Source: Rhizobacter koreensis (GTDB taxonomy: Bacteria > Pseudomonadota > Gammaproteobacteria > Burkholderiales > Burkholderiaceae_C). From it: a stretch of 64,000 bases of DNA. The notes beneath the pieces are model-generated. The model did not search any database and had not been told where the DNA came from. It saw nothing but the letters and a program-made list of their open reading frames with translations. Shown here piece after piece: positions 41,374 to 49,127 of this stretch; position 1 is the stretch's first letter; each line of letters starts with the position of its first letter. A program made the translations under genes and the position numbers. The stretch covers positions 1-64,000 of the forward strand of contig NZ_JABWMJ010000014.1 of the NCBI RefSeq assembly GCF_013366375.1, in the 5' to 3' direction.

Positions 41374-43878
41374 TCAGCCGCAGCTGCCGACGTGGTTGCA
41401 CTCGGAGCAGCGTTCGCAGCCGTCGACGCGCTGCAGGGCGCGCGCCCCGCACTCGGGGCACTGACGGCCGCGGGTCACGAAGCTCGATGAAGCTGGCTGC
41501 GATGCCAAGCTTTCGGCCGAAACCGCGTCGCCTTCGAAGCCCAACTGCAGCTCCAACTGACGCGACAGACGTGCGGACAACTCGATCACCGGCACCTGAA
41601 CGCCTTCGGCATCCAGGAACCCGCGTTTGGCCAGCATCTGCTGGAGCCAATAGCCGATTGCCGCGACTTCGGAGTCGTGCCAGCGCTTGGCCATGCGACC
41701 GTCACCGCGCTCGACGCTGCCGCACTGGACCGGGCCCTTGTCCCAGACCACCTCGCGCATGTTCTTCAACGCCTTCTCGATCGAGCCACCGGAGCGACCC
41801 ACCATCGACAGCATGCGCATGTTCGAGGCGATCCATTGCTGGCCCTCGTCGCGCTGACCTGCCGGCATGAAGAACTCGACCGGCCGCTCGATGACGACCT
41901 GCCGACCGTTGACGATGCCCGCGACACGCATGAAGTTGATGGTCAGGTAGACCGACTTCTTGCCTTCGCTCGTGTGGTACTCCACCTTCGAGGTCACGCC
42001 CTCGAGATCACCCTCGGGCCGGCTGTCGAACTGCTTGCGCAGCGGATCGTCGTCTTGCGCCGACCGAGCCAGCAGCGGGGTTGGGGCGCCCTCTACGCTG
42101 AGAACGGAGCCGGTCACCTCATTGGGTCTGAACGTCGCCAGCCCCTTGATCTCGGCCTTCCAGGCCCAGAGGTACAGGTCCTTGAACTGCTCGTAGGGAT
42201 AGTCCGCCGGGACGTTGACCGTCTTGGAGATGGCGGTGTCGATGCAGGGGGCAACCGCCGCGACCATCGCCTCGTGATCCATGGCGCTCATCTCCAGCGC
42301 TGTCACGAATGCAGGTGTCAACGGGGCCGCTTCGCCCTTGAGGCGGCGGTACAGCCGCCATGCGTGGTCTTCGACCGCGTACTCCCGGATGCTGCCGTCG
42401 GGCATGCGCTTCTTGCGCGTGTACTGCCAGCTGAACGCTGGCTCGATGCCGTTGCTGACGTTGTCCGCGAAAGCCAGGCTGATCGTGCCGGTCGGCGCGA
42501 TCGACAGCAGGTGCGAGTTGCGGATGCCGTGCTGCCGGATCTGCTCCCGCAGATGTTCCGGCAGGCGAGATGCGAAGGTACCGCGCGACAGGTACAGCTC
42601 GGCGTCGAACAGCGGGAAGGGCCCACGCTCGCGCGCAAGCTCGATGGAGGCTTGGTAGGCCGCGTTTCGCATCAACTCTGCGATCCGCCGCGCCTGGCCG
42701 CGGGCCTCGGGCGTGTCGTACCGCAATCCGAGCATCACAAGTGCGTCGCCCAGGCCAGTGAAACCCAAGCCGACACGACGCTTGTCCATCGCCTGTTGCC
42801 TCTGTTGCGGCAACGGCCAGACGGTGGCGTCCAGCACGTTGTCGAGCATGCGCACTGCGGTGTCGACCACGCGGGCGAAGGCATCCTCCTCGAATCTCGC
42901 GTTCGGCTCGAACGGGTCGAGCACGAAGCGGGTGAGGTCGATGGAGCCCAGGCAGCAGCAGCCGTAGGCCGGCAACGATTGCTCGCTACACGGATTGCAG
43001 GCTTCGATCGTCTCGCAGTACGACAGGTTGTTGTCGCGGTTGATCGTGTCGATGAAGAGCACGCCGGGTTCGGCGTGGTCATAGGTGGACCGCATGATCT
43101 GGTCCCACAGGACCCGGGCCTTGACGGTTCGATAGACCCAGGGTCCCTGACCGGCGTACAGCTGATAGGCACCAGCGGCCACCTGTGAGGCTCCCGGCTG
43201 CGCGATGTGCTTCAGGTCGATGTCGCCGTCGTTGACCACGGCCTGCATGAAGGCGTCGGTCAAGGCCACCGAGAGGTTGAAGTTCTTCAGGCCACCGGTG
43301 TCCTTGGCGTGGATGAACTCCTCGATGTCAGGGTGGTCGCAGCGGAGCACGCCCATCTGGGCCCCCCGTCGCGCGCCGGCGCTCTCGACCGTCTCGCAGG
43401 AGCGGTCGAAGATCTGCATGTAGCTCACCGGGCCGGACGCGTGGCTGCGCGTGCTGCCGACCCAGGCACCGCGTGGGCGGATGCGCGAGAAGTCGTAGCC
43501 CACGCCACCGCCGCGACGCATGGTCTCGGCGGACTCAGTCAACGCGGTGTAGATGCCGGGGTGGCCGTCGTCCGTCTGGGCGATGGAGTCGCCGACCGGC
43601 TGCACGAAGCAGTTGATGAGCGTCGCCGCGAGGTCCATGCCCGCAGCCGACTGGATGCGACCGGCGGGCAGGAAGCCCTGCTGGAGCGCCCGAAGGAACT
43701 CGGAACGGCGCTCTTGGCGGTGGTCCGGCTCGACGTTGGCGAGTGCGTTGGCAACGCGCGCGTTGACGTCGTCGATGGTCGACTCGTCGCCCTTGCAGTA
43801 CTTCTCGCGCAGGACGTCGACGCTGATGGACTGCGGCTCCAGGGTCGCAGCGGGTAGGGAAAGGTCATTGAGGTTCAT
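41374..43878 (-). CDS. nrdJ: Class II (adenosylcobalamin-dependent) ribonucleotide reductase
   Basis: The 834-residue enzyme converts ribonucleotides to deoxyribonucleotides using vitamin B12. NrdJ features are LINCFVQPVGDSIAQTDDGH, ETMRRGGGVGYDFSRIRPRG, the active-site block EACNPCSEQSLPAYGCCCLG and APTGTISLAFADNVSNGIEP. A C-terminal zinc-ribbon (CPECGARALQRVDGCERCSE) ends in the redox-type Cys tail. GAGGAG lies 5 bases before the ATG at 43878. It may supply dNTPs for strand copying after transfer, or oxygen-independent growth. It follows structured leader copy B. Confidence 0.95.
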   Translation of the reverse strand: MNLNDLSLPAATLEPQSISVDVLREKYCKGDESTIDDVNARVANALANVEPDHRQERRSEFLRALQQGFLPAGRIQSAAGMDLAATLINCFVQPVGDSIAQTDDGHPGIYTALTESAETMRRGGGVGYDFSRIRPRGAWVGSTRSHASGPVSYMQIFDRSCETVESAGARRGAQMGVLRCDHPDIEEFIHAKDTGGLKNFNLSVALTDAFMQAVVNDGDIDLKHIAQPGASQVAAGAYQLYAGQGPWVYRTVKARVLWDQIMRSTYDHAEPGVLFIDTINRDNNLSYCETIEACNPCSEQSLPAYGCCCLGSIDLTRFVLDPFEPNARFEEDAFARVVDTAVRMLDNVLDATVWPLPQQRQQAMDKRRVGLGFTGLGDALVMLGLRYDTPEARGQARRIAELMRNAAYQASIELARERGPFPLFDAELYLSRGTFASRLPEHLREQIRQHGIRNSHLLSIAPTGTISLAFADNVSNGIEPAFSWQYTRKKRMPDGSIREYAVEDHAWRLYRRLKGEAAPLTPAFVTALEMSAMDHEAMVAAVAPCIDTAISKTVNVPADYPYEQFKDLYLWAWKAEIKGLATFRPNEVTGSVLSVEGAPTPLLARSAQDDDPLRKQFDSRPEGDLEGVTSKVEYHTSEGKKSVYLTINFMRVAGIVNGRQVVIERPVEFFMPAGQRDEGQQWIASNMRMLSMVGRSGGSIEKALKNMREVVWDKGPVQCGSVERGDGRMAKRWHDSEVAAIGYWLQQMLAKRGFLDAEGVQVPVIELSARLSRQLELQLGFEGDAVSAESLASQPASSSFVTRGRQCPECGARALQRVDGCERCSECNHVGSCG

Positions 43879-44085
43879 GAGAACTCCTCGGGTGCGTGAT
43901 GCCCACCCGGCAAGGCGCTGCCAGGCCGCACGCCTTGAAGGCGTGGACTGGCAGGCTCGGATGCGCGACGGTGGGCGGAAGAGGCAGGCAATCGGCCACG
44001 GGATGGCCGGACTGCTGCCCGCCGGACGGGATGGGTCGTGCAGGCGTGTTGCCTGCATGGGGACCGCTGCGGGGCAGCGGTCGCG

Positions 44086-44185
44086 ATTCAAGGGCTGACT
44101 TCGCGCCGGAGGGCGCCAGGCCTGTCAGCTGCCTGTGGGGAACTCGGTTCTTTCCGAAGGGCGGCTATCCCTTCGGAAAGTACCG
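44086..44185 (-). ncRNA. Structured leader element, copy B (upstream of nrdJ)
   Basis: In + orientation: ATTCAAGGGCTGACTT, hairpin GCGCC-GGAG-GGCGC, stem AGGC (44118-44121), loop CTGTCAGCT (44122-44130) and stem GCCT (44131-44134). Then GGGGAAC, then a perfect 12-bp hairpin CTTTCCGAAGGG/CCCTTCGGAAAG with an outer CGGT/ACCG. Between it and nrdJ is another 9-bp hairpin, GACCGCTGC-GGG-GCAGCGGTC (44062-44082). It lies about 200 bases upstream of the nrdJ start. It does not show the conserved box of a cobalamin riboswitch. Confidence 0.7.
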
Positions 44186-44322
44186 CCGTGAGGCGACTCC
44201 TTCCCGGGTGCGGCCCTCCCCTTGTGGGAAGGACCGCAGGCCGATGTGGTCAGTGCGTCGTGTTCGATCGTCGTGCACGGGGGCCGTCGGATCGATCATC
44301 GCCATGCAGCGACCTTGTGGTG

Positions 44323-44673
44323 CTACTGCCGAGCGGGCACGAGTTGCGGATTCGTGATGCGCCAGGTCGGCGCTACCGCGAATCCCGTCGGCGTGCGCCG
44401 GCCGGTGTCCTCGAACAACCCGGTCGCGAGCATCGAGTCGATCAGCGGCTCGTTCTCGGACCACGATTTCACGGAGAACTCGTCATCCGCGAGCACGGCG
44501 CCGTAGGGCACGAGGTTGCAGCTCAGGGTCGCGAGCGGCTCCGGCGGCTCGTCGTCGACGACCGTGTAGAGCTGGACGTAGATGGCGCCGCCCTTGGGGT
44601 AGCGGCCGATGTGGATGCTGGCCAGCCCGTAGGGTGTCTGGACCGAGCCGATGCTGGGGGGATTCATCGACAT
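44323..44673 (-). CDS. Small DUF4313-like protein
   Basis: The 116-residue protein reads YGLASIHIGRYPKGGAIYVQ, then LATLSCNLVPYG, FSVKSWSENEPLIDSMLATG and TGRRTPTGFAVAPTWRI. The 'KsWsENE' box and the order of blocks recall the DUF4313 family of phage and element proteins; this is from memory and not tested. AAGGAG lies 8 bases before the ATG at 44673. Role unknown. Confidence 0.6.
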   Translation of the reverse strand: MSMNPPSIGSVQTPYGLASIHIGRYPKGGAIYVQLYTVVDDEPPEPLATLSCNLVPYGAVLADDEFSVKSWSENEPLIDSMLATGLFEDTGRRTPTGFAVAPTWRITNPQLVPARQ

Positions 44674-44711
44674 GGAGGTTTCTCCTTGCGAGGTCTGTGG
44701 ATCCCGTCGCG

Positions 44712-45023
44712 CTAGGGCGCGAGGGGCTCGGTGTAGAGAAGGCCGCACGCCAAGGCGTGGCCGATCGGATGGCTGGCCAGCTCGGGTGCGGTCGTCAGCC
44801 ACTGGTGCGGCAGGTCGCTGTCCAGTCGTGAGATCTGGAAGCCTGCGACGTCCGCATGCACTTGGTAGGCAGGGCGATCGGCGCCGGCCACCACGAAGGT
44901 GCGACCGGCGTTGCCTGTGAGCACTTCGCTTTCCTTCACGAGGTGCTCGAGCTCACCCACCGAACGTACGAGCAGCAGGTGCTGCATGCCCGCGGTGCGG
45001 ATGGAAGGGGTCGTGGCATTCAT
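44712..45023 (-). CDS. Small unknown cytoplasmic protein
   Basis: The 103-residue protein has a mixed alpha/beta look: HLLLVRSVGELEHLVKESEV, GRTFVVAGADRPAYQV, DLPHQWLTTAPELASHPIG. No Cys pairs, signal or membrane helix are seen. It lies in a row of four small - strand genes, possibly one operon leading to nrdJ. The family is not recognised. Confidence 0.55.
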   Translation of the reverse strand: MNATTPSIRTAGMQHLLLVRSVGELEHLVKESEVLTGNAGRTFVVAGADRPAYQVHADVAGFQISRLDSDLPHQWLTTAPELASHPIGHALACGLLYTEPLAP

Positions 45024-45032
45024 CGAGGTCTC

Positions 45033-45356
45033 CTAGTCGTCGTCGGCGACGACGCAGGTCAGTCGGCGGCTCGTGGCCTCGCGATGGATCGCAGCCGTGA
45101 GCCGGGAAGGGGGAGATGGCTGCAGGGGGGTGATGGGAGCCGAGATGAGGAGTGGTTGCGCCTGCCGCCTGGCCGTGCCCTCGCCGAGGTCGTCGACGGT
45201 GCATCGCAGGCGAACGACAGGTGCTTGCGCCTCTTCGCCGGTGGCGGGCGCCAGCGGGCTCGCGGCTTCGGGATCGAACCCTTCGAGGGGCTCGTCCAAC
45301 TTGCCGGCGATCCCCCAGAGCACCAGGATGACCACCAGCAACGCCTCAGGTCGCAT
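45033..45356 (-). CDS. Small membrane-anchored unknown protein
   Basis: The 107-residue protein has one N-terminal membrane helix (ALLVVILVLWGIAGKL) and a Pro-rich soluble tail. Its ATG at 45356 overlaps the upstream stop in TGATG, supporting this start over an in-frame ATG at 45371 and suggesting coupled translation. The family is not recognised. Confidence 0.5.
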   Translation of the reverse strand: MRPEALLVVILVLWGIAGKLDEPLEGFDPEAASPLAPATGEEAQAPVVRLRCTVDDLGEGTARRQAQPLLISAPITPLQPSPPSRLTAAIHREATSRRLTCVVADDD

Positions 45357-46015
45357 CAGTTGATGTGGCATGACGCCTCCGGCATACGGGCACCGACCTC
45401 GTCGACCGGCAGTGCGAACAGGTCGGGCTGGGCGGAGTCCAAGGACACCGATGCCTCGTGGCGACGGATCTGCTCGTTGAGCCACTGCGGATTCGTCGTC
45501 AGCTGCGCCGCAGCGAAATGGGGATCGCTGTAGAACAGCTCCTGCGCCCACTGCGGGTAGCGTGCGACGGACTCGCGCAGCCACCGTCGCGCATTGACGA
45601 GGAGCCATTGGCGAATCTCGTCGACATCCAGCAGCCCGAAGTACGCGGTGGGCGACAAGGGGCTGGTGCCGACGACCCGCACGCACGAGGCGAACGAGAA
45701 GGGAAGGTGGTCATTCGCCGGACTGGTCAGTGCCCAGTCGAGCGTCTCGATCTTCTCTTCAAGGGGCGTCTCGGGGTCCGTGAGCTTCTTCAGCTCTTGC
45801 AGGAGCACCCAGTGCAGTTGCACGACGGCCGCTTCGCTCCACGGGACTTCGTCGTCGGCCGGGACCGGCGCATTCGGTTTGTCGAGCGCCTGCAGCGGCC
45901 ACTGGTGCAACTGCAGGGTATGGATGGCCTCGGCGCGGCCGGGGATGGAGATGGGCTCCTCGAAGTCGAAGAGGGAGCCCCGGATGCACGCGGTGGTGGC
46001 ACTCATGGTGAGCAT
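45356..46015 (-). CDS. Unknown protein under structured leader C
   Basis: The 219-residue protein has no signal or membrane helix. It contains EAIHTLQLHQWPLQALD, VVQLHWVLLQELKKLTDPET, HLPFSFASCVRVVGTSPL and NARRWLRESVARYPQWAQEL; Trp and His are frequent. GGAGG lies 5 bases before the ATG at 46015. It is the first gene after leader copy C and a clear promoter, so its product is probably controlled like DUF932 and NrdJ. The family is not recognised. Confidence 0.6.
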   Translation of the reverse strand: MLTMSATTACIRGSLFDFEEPISIPGRAEAIHTLQLHQWPLQALDKPNAPVPADDEVPWSEAAVVQLHWVLLQELKKLTDPETPLEEKIETLDWALTSPANDHLPFSFASCVRVVGTSPLSPTAYFGLLDVDEIRQWLLVNARRWLRESVARYPQWAQELFYSDPHFAAAQLTTNPQWLNEQIRRHEASVSLDSAQPDLFALPVDEVGARMPEASCHIN

Positions 46016-46108
46016 TGCTGCCTCCAAGGGAATGCGGAGCAACGCCCGTCCCCTGCGGGGCAGCGAATGCCCCGCAGGGGTTGAGTTGGTGGCCGGTCAT
46101 GAACCGGC

Positions 46109-46213
46109 ATTCAAGGGCTGGCTTTGGCGGCGCAAGCCGCATCAATCGGTGTGCCAGCTACCGATCGGGAAACACCTTTCGGCGCACGACCAGACAGGTC
46201 GCGCCTCGAAAGG
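46109..46213 (-). ncRNA. Structured leader element, copy C
   Basis: In + orientation: ATTCAAGGGCTGGCTT, hairpin GCGGC-GCAA-GCCGC, stem ATCGGT (46145-46150), loop GTGCCAGCT (46151-46159) and stem ACCGAT (46160-46165). Then GGGAAAC (46167-46173), then hairpin CCTTTCG-GCGC...GCGC-CGAAAGG with an inner GACC/GGTC stem. A 12-bp perfect hairpin (46050-46080) lies between it and the gene start at 46015. A - strand promoter at 46318-46347 would transcribe it, which supports - strand RNA. Confidence 0.72.
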
Positions 46214-46317
46214 CTGATCGGCGGATGTGGGTGTGCCTGGTGCGGGCGGCGCGTCGGAACGACGCTCTGGAGGGCTTGCCTGATTTGGGGTGCAGGGCCA
46301 GCTTCTGCACGTGCAAT

Positions 46318-46347
46318 ACCTTAGCGCCGGGCAGGCGGCTTTGTCAA
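46318..46347 (-). promoter_or_regulatory. Sigma-70 promoter for leader C and the gene at 45356-46015
   Basis: On the - strand TTGACA (46342-46347), an 18-base spacer and TAAGGT (46318-46323) give a good -35 and an acceptable -10. Transcription would begin near 46310 and run through leader C about 100 bases later. The spacing is the same as in the flhDC-like promoter. Confidence 0.6.
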
Positions 46348-46466
46348 CGACGGGGCAACGCGCGATTTCGACGGGGGGTTGGGACCGCCTTTACGGTGGC
46401 GCGCGGCGGCCGCGCTCGGGATGATTGCGGTACGCGTCCAGTTCGCCCGGACAACGGAGAGACACC

Positions 46467-47285
46467 ATGACTTCGACCCGACTCGCCGTCATCGACACCG
46501 GTCAAGTGAACGAGCGCATCCTGAACAAGGATGAGTACCGCGCCGACTTCCGAAAGGTCGAAGGGGCGTCGCTCAAGCGCACGACACACCTGTCGAGCCC
46601 GCACGCCAAGCGCTTGTTCGCCCGGTGCTTCTACAGCTTCCAGGCCTCGATGTACTTCATCAGCGAGCTCGGGCGGGTCAAGCTGGACCACGAGGTGGTG
46701 GAGCGCATCGAGCAGAACATCCGCGAGACGCTGGACTCGGCGACCGCGGAGATCAACACGGCGATCGACCAGGCCGAGGCCCTGCTCAAGCATCACAACA
46801 TCGACGTGCTGGCTTCCTATGACACGGTGCCGCTGCAGGTGGAGATCGGCATCACCTCGTCGTTCGGTCGGCGCTACTTCGACCTGATGCACAAGCTCGA
46901 TGTCGTCATGCCGATGATGGAGACCCTGGCGATCGAGGAGATCATCAACGAGCGGGAACTCGAGACACGCCGGTCGATGTACAAGCGCGCCGTCCTGCAC
47001 ATCTCGACGCGGGCGCGCAACCTGTGGATGGGCGTGCGACGGCGGATGAACGAACGTGATGCGCGCTTGGCCGCAGAGGCCGCCAAGCCCAAGCCCACCG
47101 GGCAGCGGCGGAACGCGCCGGACGAGACAGATGGCGATACCGGGCACGAAAGCAGCATCGGAACCCCCGCTGTTGCGAATGCGACCGAGGATGCGAGTGC
47201 GGCTTCGTCAGATCCGCATCCTTCTCCTGCGGAACTGCCCGAGCCGGCCGGCCAGGATCAGGAAGTCGTGCGGGCCGCCGCCTAA
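46467..47285 (+). CDS. AcaB-like regulator / PFL_4669-family ICE protein (DUF1845)
   Basis: The 272-residue protein resembles the AcaB-like (DUF1845, PFL_4669) family: LKRTTHLSSPHAKRLFARCF, a long helical middle, VPLQVEIGITSSFGRRYFDL and RRSMYKRAVLHISTRARNLW. The last 75 residues are a disordered acidic tail. In IncA/C plasmids AcaB helps raise expression of acaDC, the FlhDC-type activator, and an FlhDC-type pair is present here too. GGAGAG lies 7 bases before the ATG at 46467. It diverges from leader C and ends 4 bases into the convergent next gene. Confidence 0.6.
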   Translation: MTSTRLAVIDTGQVNERILNKDEYRADFRKVEGASLKRTTHLSSPHAKRLFARCFYSFQASMYFISELGRVKLDHEVVERIEQNIRETLDSATAEINTAIDQAEALLKHHNIDVLASYDTVPLQVEIGITSSFGRRYFDLMHKLDVVMPMMETLAIEEIINERELETRRSMYKRAVLHISTRARNLWMGVRRRMNERDARLAAEAAKPKPTGQRRNAPDETDGDTGHESSIGTPAVANATEDASAASSDPHPSPAELPEPAGQDQEVVRAAA

Positions 47286-47509
47286 ACGTCAGCTGCCAGG
47301 CGGTCCGCGATCCACTGCCGAAGTTCGGTGCGGCCGTCGTCATCGGCTACCAGTTGCTTGGGACTTCGGTCCGTCAGCTCTGAGATTGGCAGCGACACCC
47401 ACAGCGACAACCCAAGGGACGCGGGAACCAGACGTTCGGGCACTTCCTCGAACCCGAGATCCAGCAGCACCCTGCGCACATATGCAATGGCCATGAGGTC
47501 TGCCGGCAT
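47282..47509 (-). CDS. Small protein downstream of the second recombinase
   Basis: The 75-residue protein reads LMAIAYVRRVLLDLGFEEVP, SLGLSLWVSLPISELTDRSP, TELRQWIADRLAADV. It starts 36 bases after the recombinase stop on the same strand, with only a distant GGGAG as ribosome-binding site. It may be a recombination accessory factor. The family is not recognised. Confidence 0.5.
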   Translation of the reverse strand: MPADLMAIAYVRRVLLDLGFEEVPERLVPASLGLSLWVSLPISELTDRSPKQLVADDDGRTELRQWIADRLAADV

Positions 47510-47544
47510 GCGGTTCGCAGTCTCCCGTGGCCCTTTGCGCCGCC

Positions 47545-48618
47545 TCAGTCCGGCCGCTCGGTGGAGTAGTCGACGCGACGGTATCGATCCATCACGCGCA
47601 TTTCGACGATCCCGAGCCACTTGGCCACGAGTTCCTCGGACTTGCCGCGACGCAGTTGGCGAAGGGCGAAGGTGTGCCGCAGCCGATAGGCGCCGCCCTC
47701 GGCGAGGCTCTTGTCGATGCCGGAGGCCTCGAGGACCGATCGGACGGCTTCGTAGTGGGTCACCTTGCCCCACTGCTTTCCGGAGCGGGTCGCGGGCAGG
47801 AGGTAGTCGCCGGCCAGTTCCTGCTCTCTTCGGACCTGAAGCCAGTAGGCCAGCACGCGCCCGGCCCACTTGACAACGGGGGCCTCCCGCTCGGGGCTGT
47901 CGCCATGCGCCGGCACGTGCAACGTCCCGGGCACGCCCTTCTCGTCCCCAGCGCGGATCCGCGGCGACGAGAGCTGCAGCACGCGCACGTCTGCCGGGGT
48001 CAGCCCTGAGCCGAGGTGAAGGGCGACGGCGCAGCGATTTCGCAGTTCCTGCCAGGAGACGTCGGCCCCTCGGCGTCCGGAGCGAGGCAGGCCTGCGGAC
48101 AGGTAGTTCACGAGGATGCGTGCCTCTGCGGGTTCCAGGAAGTTGGGCAGGGTCGCCCGCCGATTGGCGTTGGCATACAGCCAGTCCTCGCGCGATTGCA
48201 GCAAGTCGGAGGCGCAGCGATTCGGCGGGTTTGATCCGGCCGCCTGTGCGCGGAACTCCAGCACCCCGTCGATCAAGGTCAGCAGTCGCCAGGCGTGCCG
48301 TGGCGTGAACTTCCCGGCCTCCTTCAGCCGGCTGAGCTTCGCGTGGGACGTGGACTTGGCGGCCAGCCGGCTGCTGATGAATGCGTTGAGATCGGCCTCG
48401 GTGAGCTTGTCCAATGCGACGACTGGCGACTGGCTCAGGCACCACTCGGCGAAGGCCTGCCACAGCACCGTGTACGCCTTGATCGACGAGGGCAGCGTTA
48501 GCTTGCGGGCGACCGACGTGCGCTGGTGGGTGAGCCAGGCGTCAAACGCAGCCTGGTAGTTGCGAACCTCCATTGCCGGGTCCGTATCGTCAAAGAGGTC
48601 GAGGGTCTGGGAGGGCAT
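47545..48618 (-). CDS. Divergent tyrosine recombinase, right module
   Basis: The 357-residue protein has a core-binding domain (SSIKAYTVLWQAFAEWCLSQ) and a recombinase catalytic domain, but with departures from the canonical residues. The first Arg position reads SGLTPADVRVL instead of GLR..E; box II reads YRLRHTFALRQL, with Tyr in place of the first His. The usual LGH is LGI, while the final Tyr is kept (RVMDRYRRV). It could be an accessory or inactive recombinase, or a distinct subfamily. The ATG at 48618 has no good ribosome-binding site, and a TTG at 48690 is possible. Confidence 0.7.
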   Translation of the reverse strand: MPSQTLDLFDDTDPAMEVRNYQAAFDAWLTHQRTSVARKLTLPSSIKAYTVLWQAFAEWCLSQSPVVALDKLTEADLNAFISSRLAAKSTSHAKLSRLKEAGKFTPRHAWRLLTLIDGVLEFRAQAAGSNPPNRCASDLLQSREDWLYANANRRATLPNFLEPAEARILVNYLSAGLPRSGRRGADVSWQELRNRCAVALHLGSGLTPADVRVLQLSSPRIRAGDEKGVPGTLHVPAHGDSPEREAPVVKWAGRVLAYWLQVRREQELAGDYLLPATRSGKQWGKVTHYEAVRSVLEASGIDKSLAEGGAYRLRHTFALRQLRRGKSEELVAKWLGIVEMRVMDRYRRVDYSTERPD

Positions 48619-49127
48619 TGGGAAATCATAAATCCGAACCAACGGCGAGGGCCGTTGCTTACCCGATTCGAAACAGCTCTCGTCAGCCAAGGCACCAAAT
48701 GCAGCTCAGAACGACAATGCGAGCGCCGCCGCCGTTGGTTCGGTTTCAGGGTGACCGGGACCCCGGCAGGTGGGCACCACGAGGTGGGATGGACGCCTCC
48801 CCCGATCGGGGGCAGCCACGTTCACACACGTCAGGGTGATCGGCAATTCGGTTGCGCGGCGGGAAGATTGGTGTGGATCCGCCACGGGCGGACGGTCTGC
48901 GTGACGTCAGCCAAGTCAACCAATTGCGGGGTGCCCGACTGTGCCGGTGTCAGAACATGGAAACTTGGTTTCGCTGTCGTTGTTGGATTGAACGCAGTGG
49001 TGTCTGCGTACCACGGTGAATCCCTTGCAACCGAGACGAGGTGGGGCACTCTGGGACGAGGAACAGGCAACTGCCAGCCGGTCAGCAACTACAGCGGCCG
49101 CGGCCGGCTCGACGTAGGACGGCGCAA
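48619..49127. other. Divergent intergenic region with a perfect 14-bp palindrome
   Basis: The 0.5-kb gap between the - strand recombinase and the + strand kinase holds no convincing gene. CCCCCGATCGGGGG (48799-48812) is a perfect palindrome, and TCCGCC-ACG-GGCGGA forms a short hairpin near 48,890. One could be an operator for the divergent promoters. An attachment site beside the recombinase is also possible, but no direct repeat partner was found. Confidence 0.4.

Noticed and set aside
43879..44322. Cobalamin riboswitch upstream of the B12-dependent nrdJ
   Set aside because: The leader does not show the conserved cobalamin box, and the same element occurs before two genes with no B12 link.
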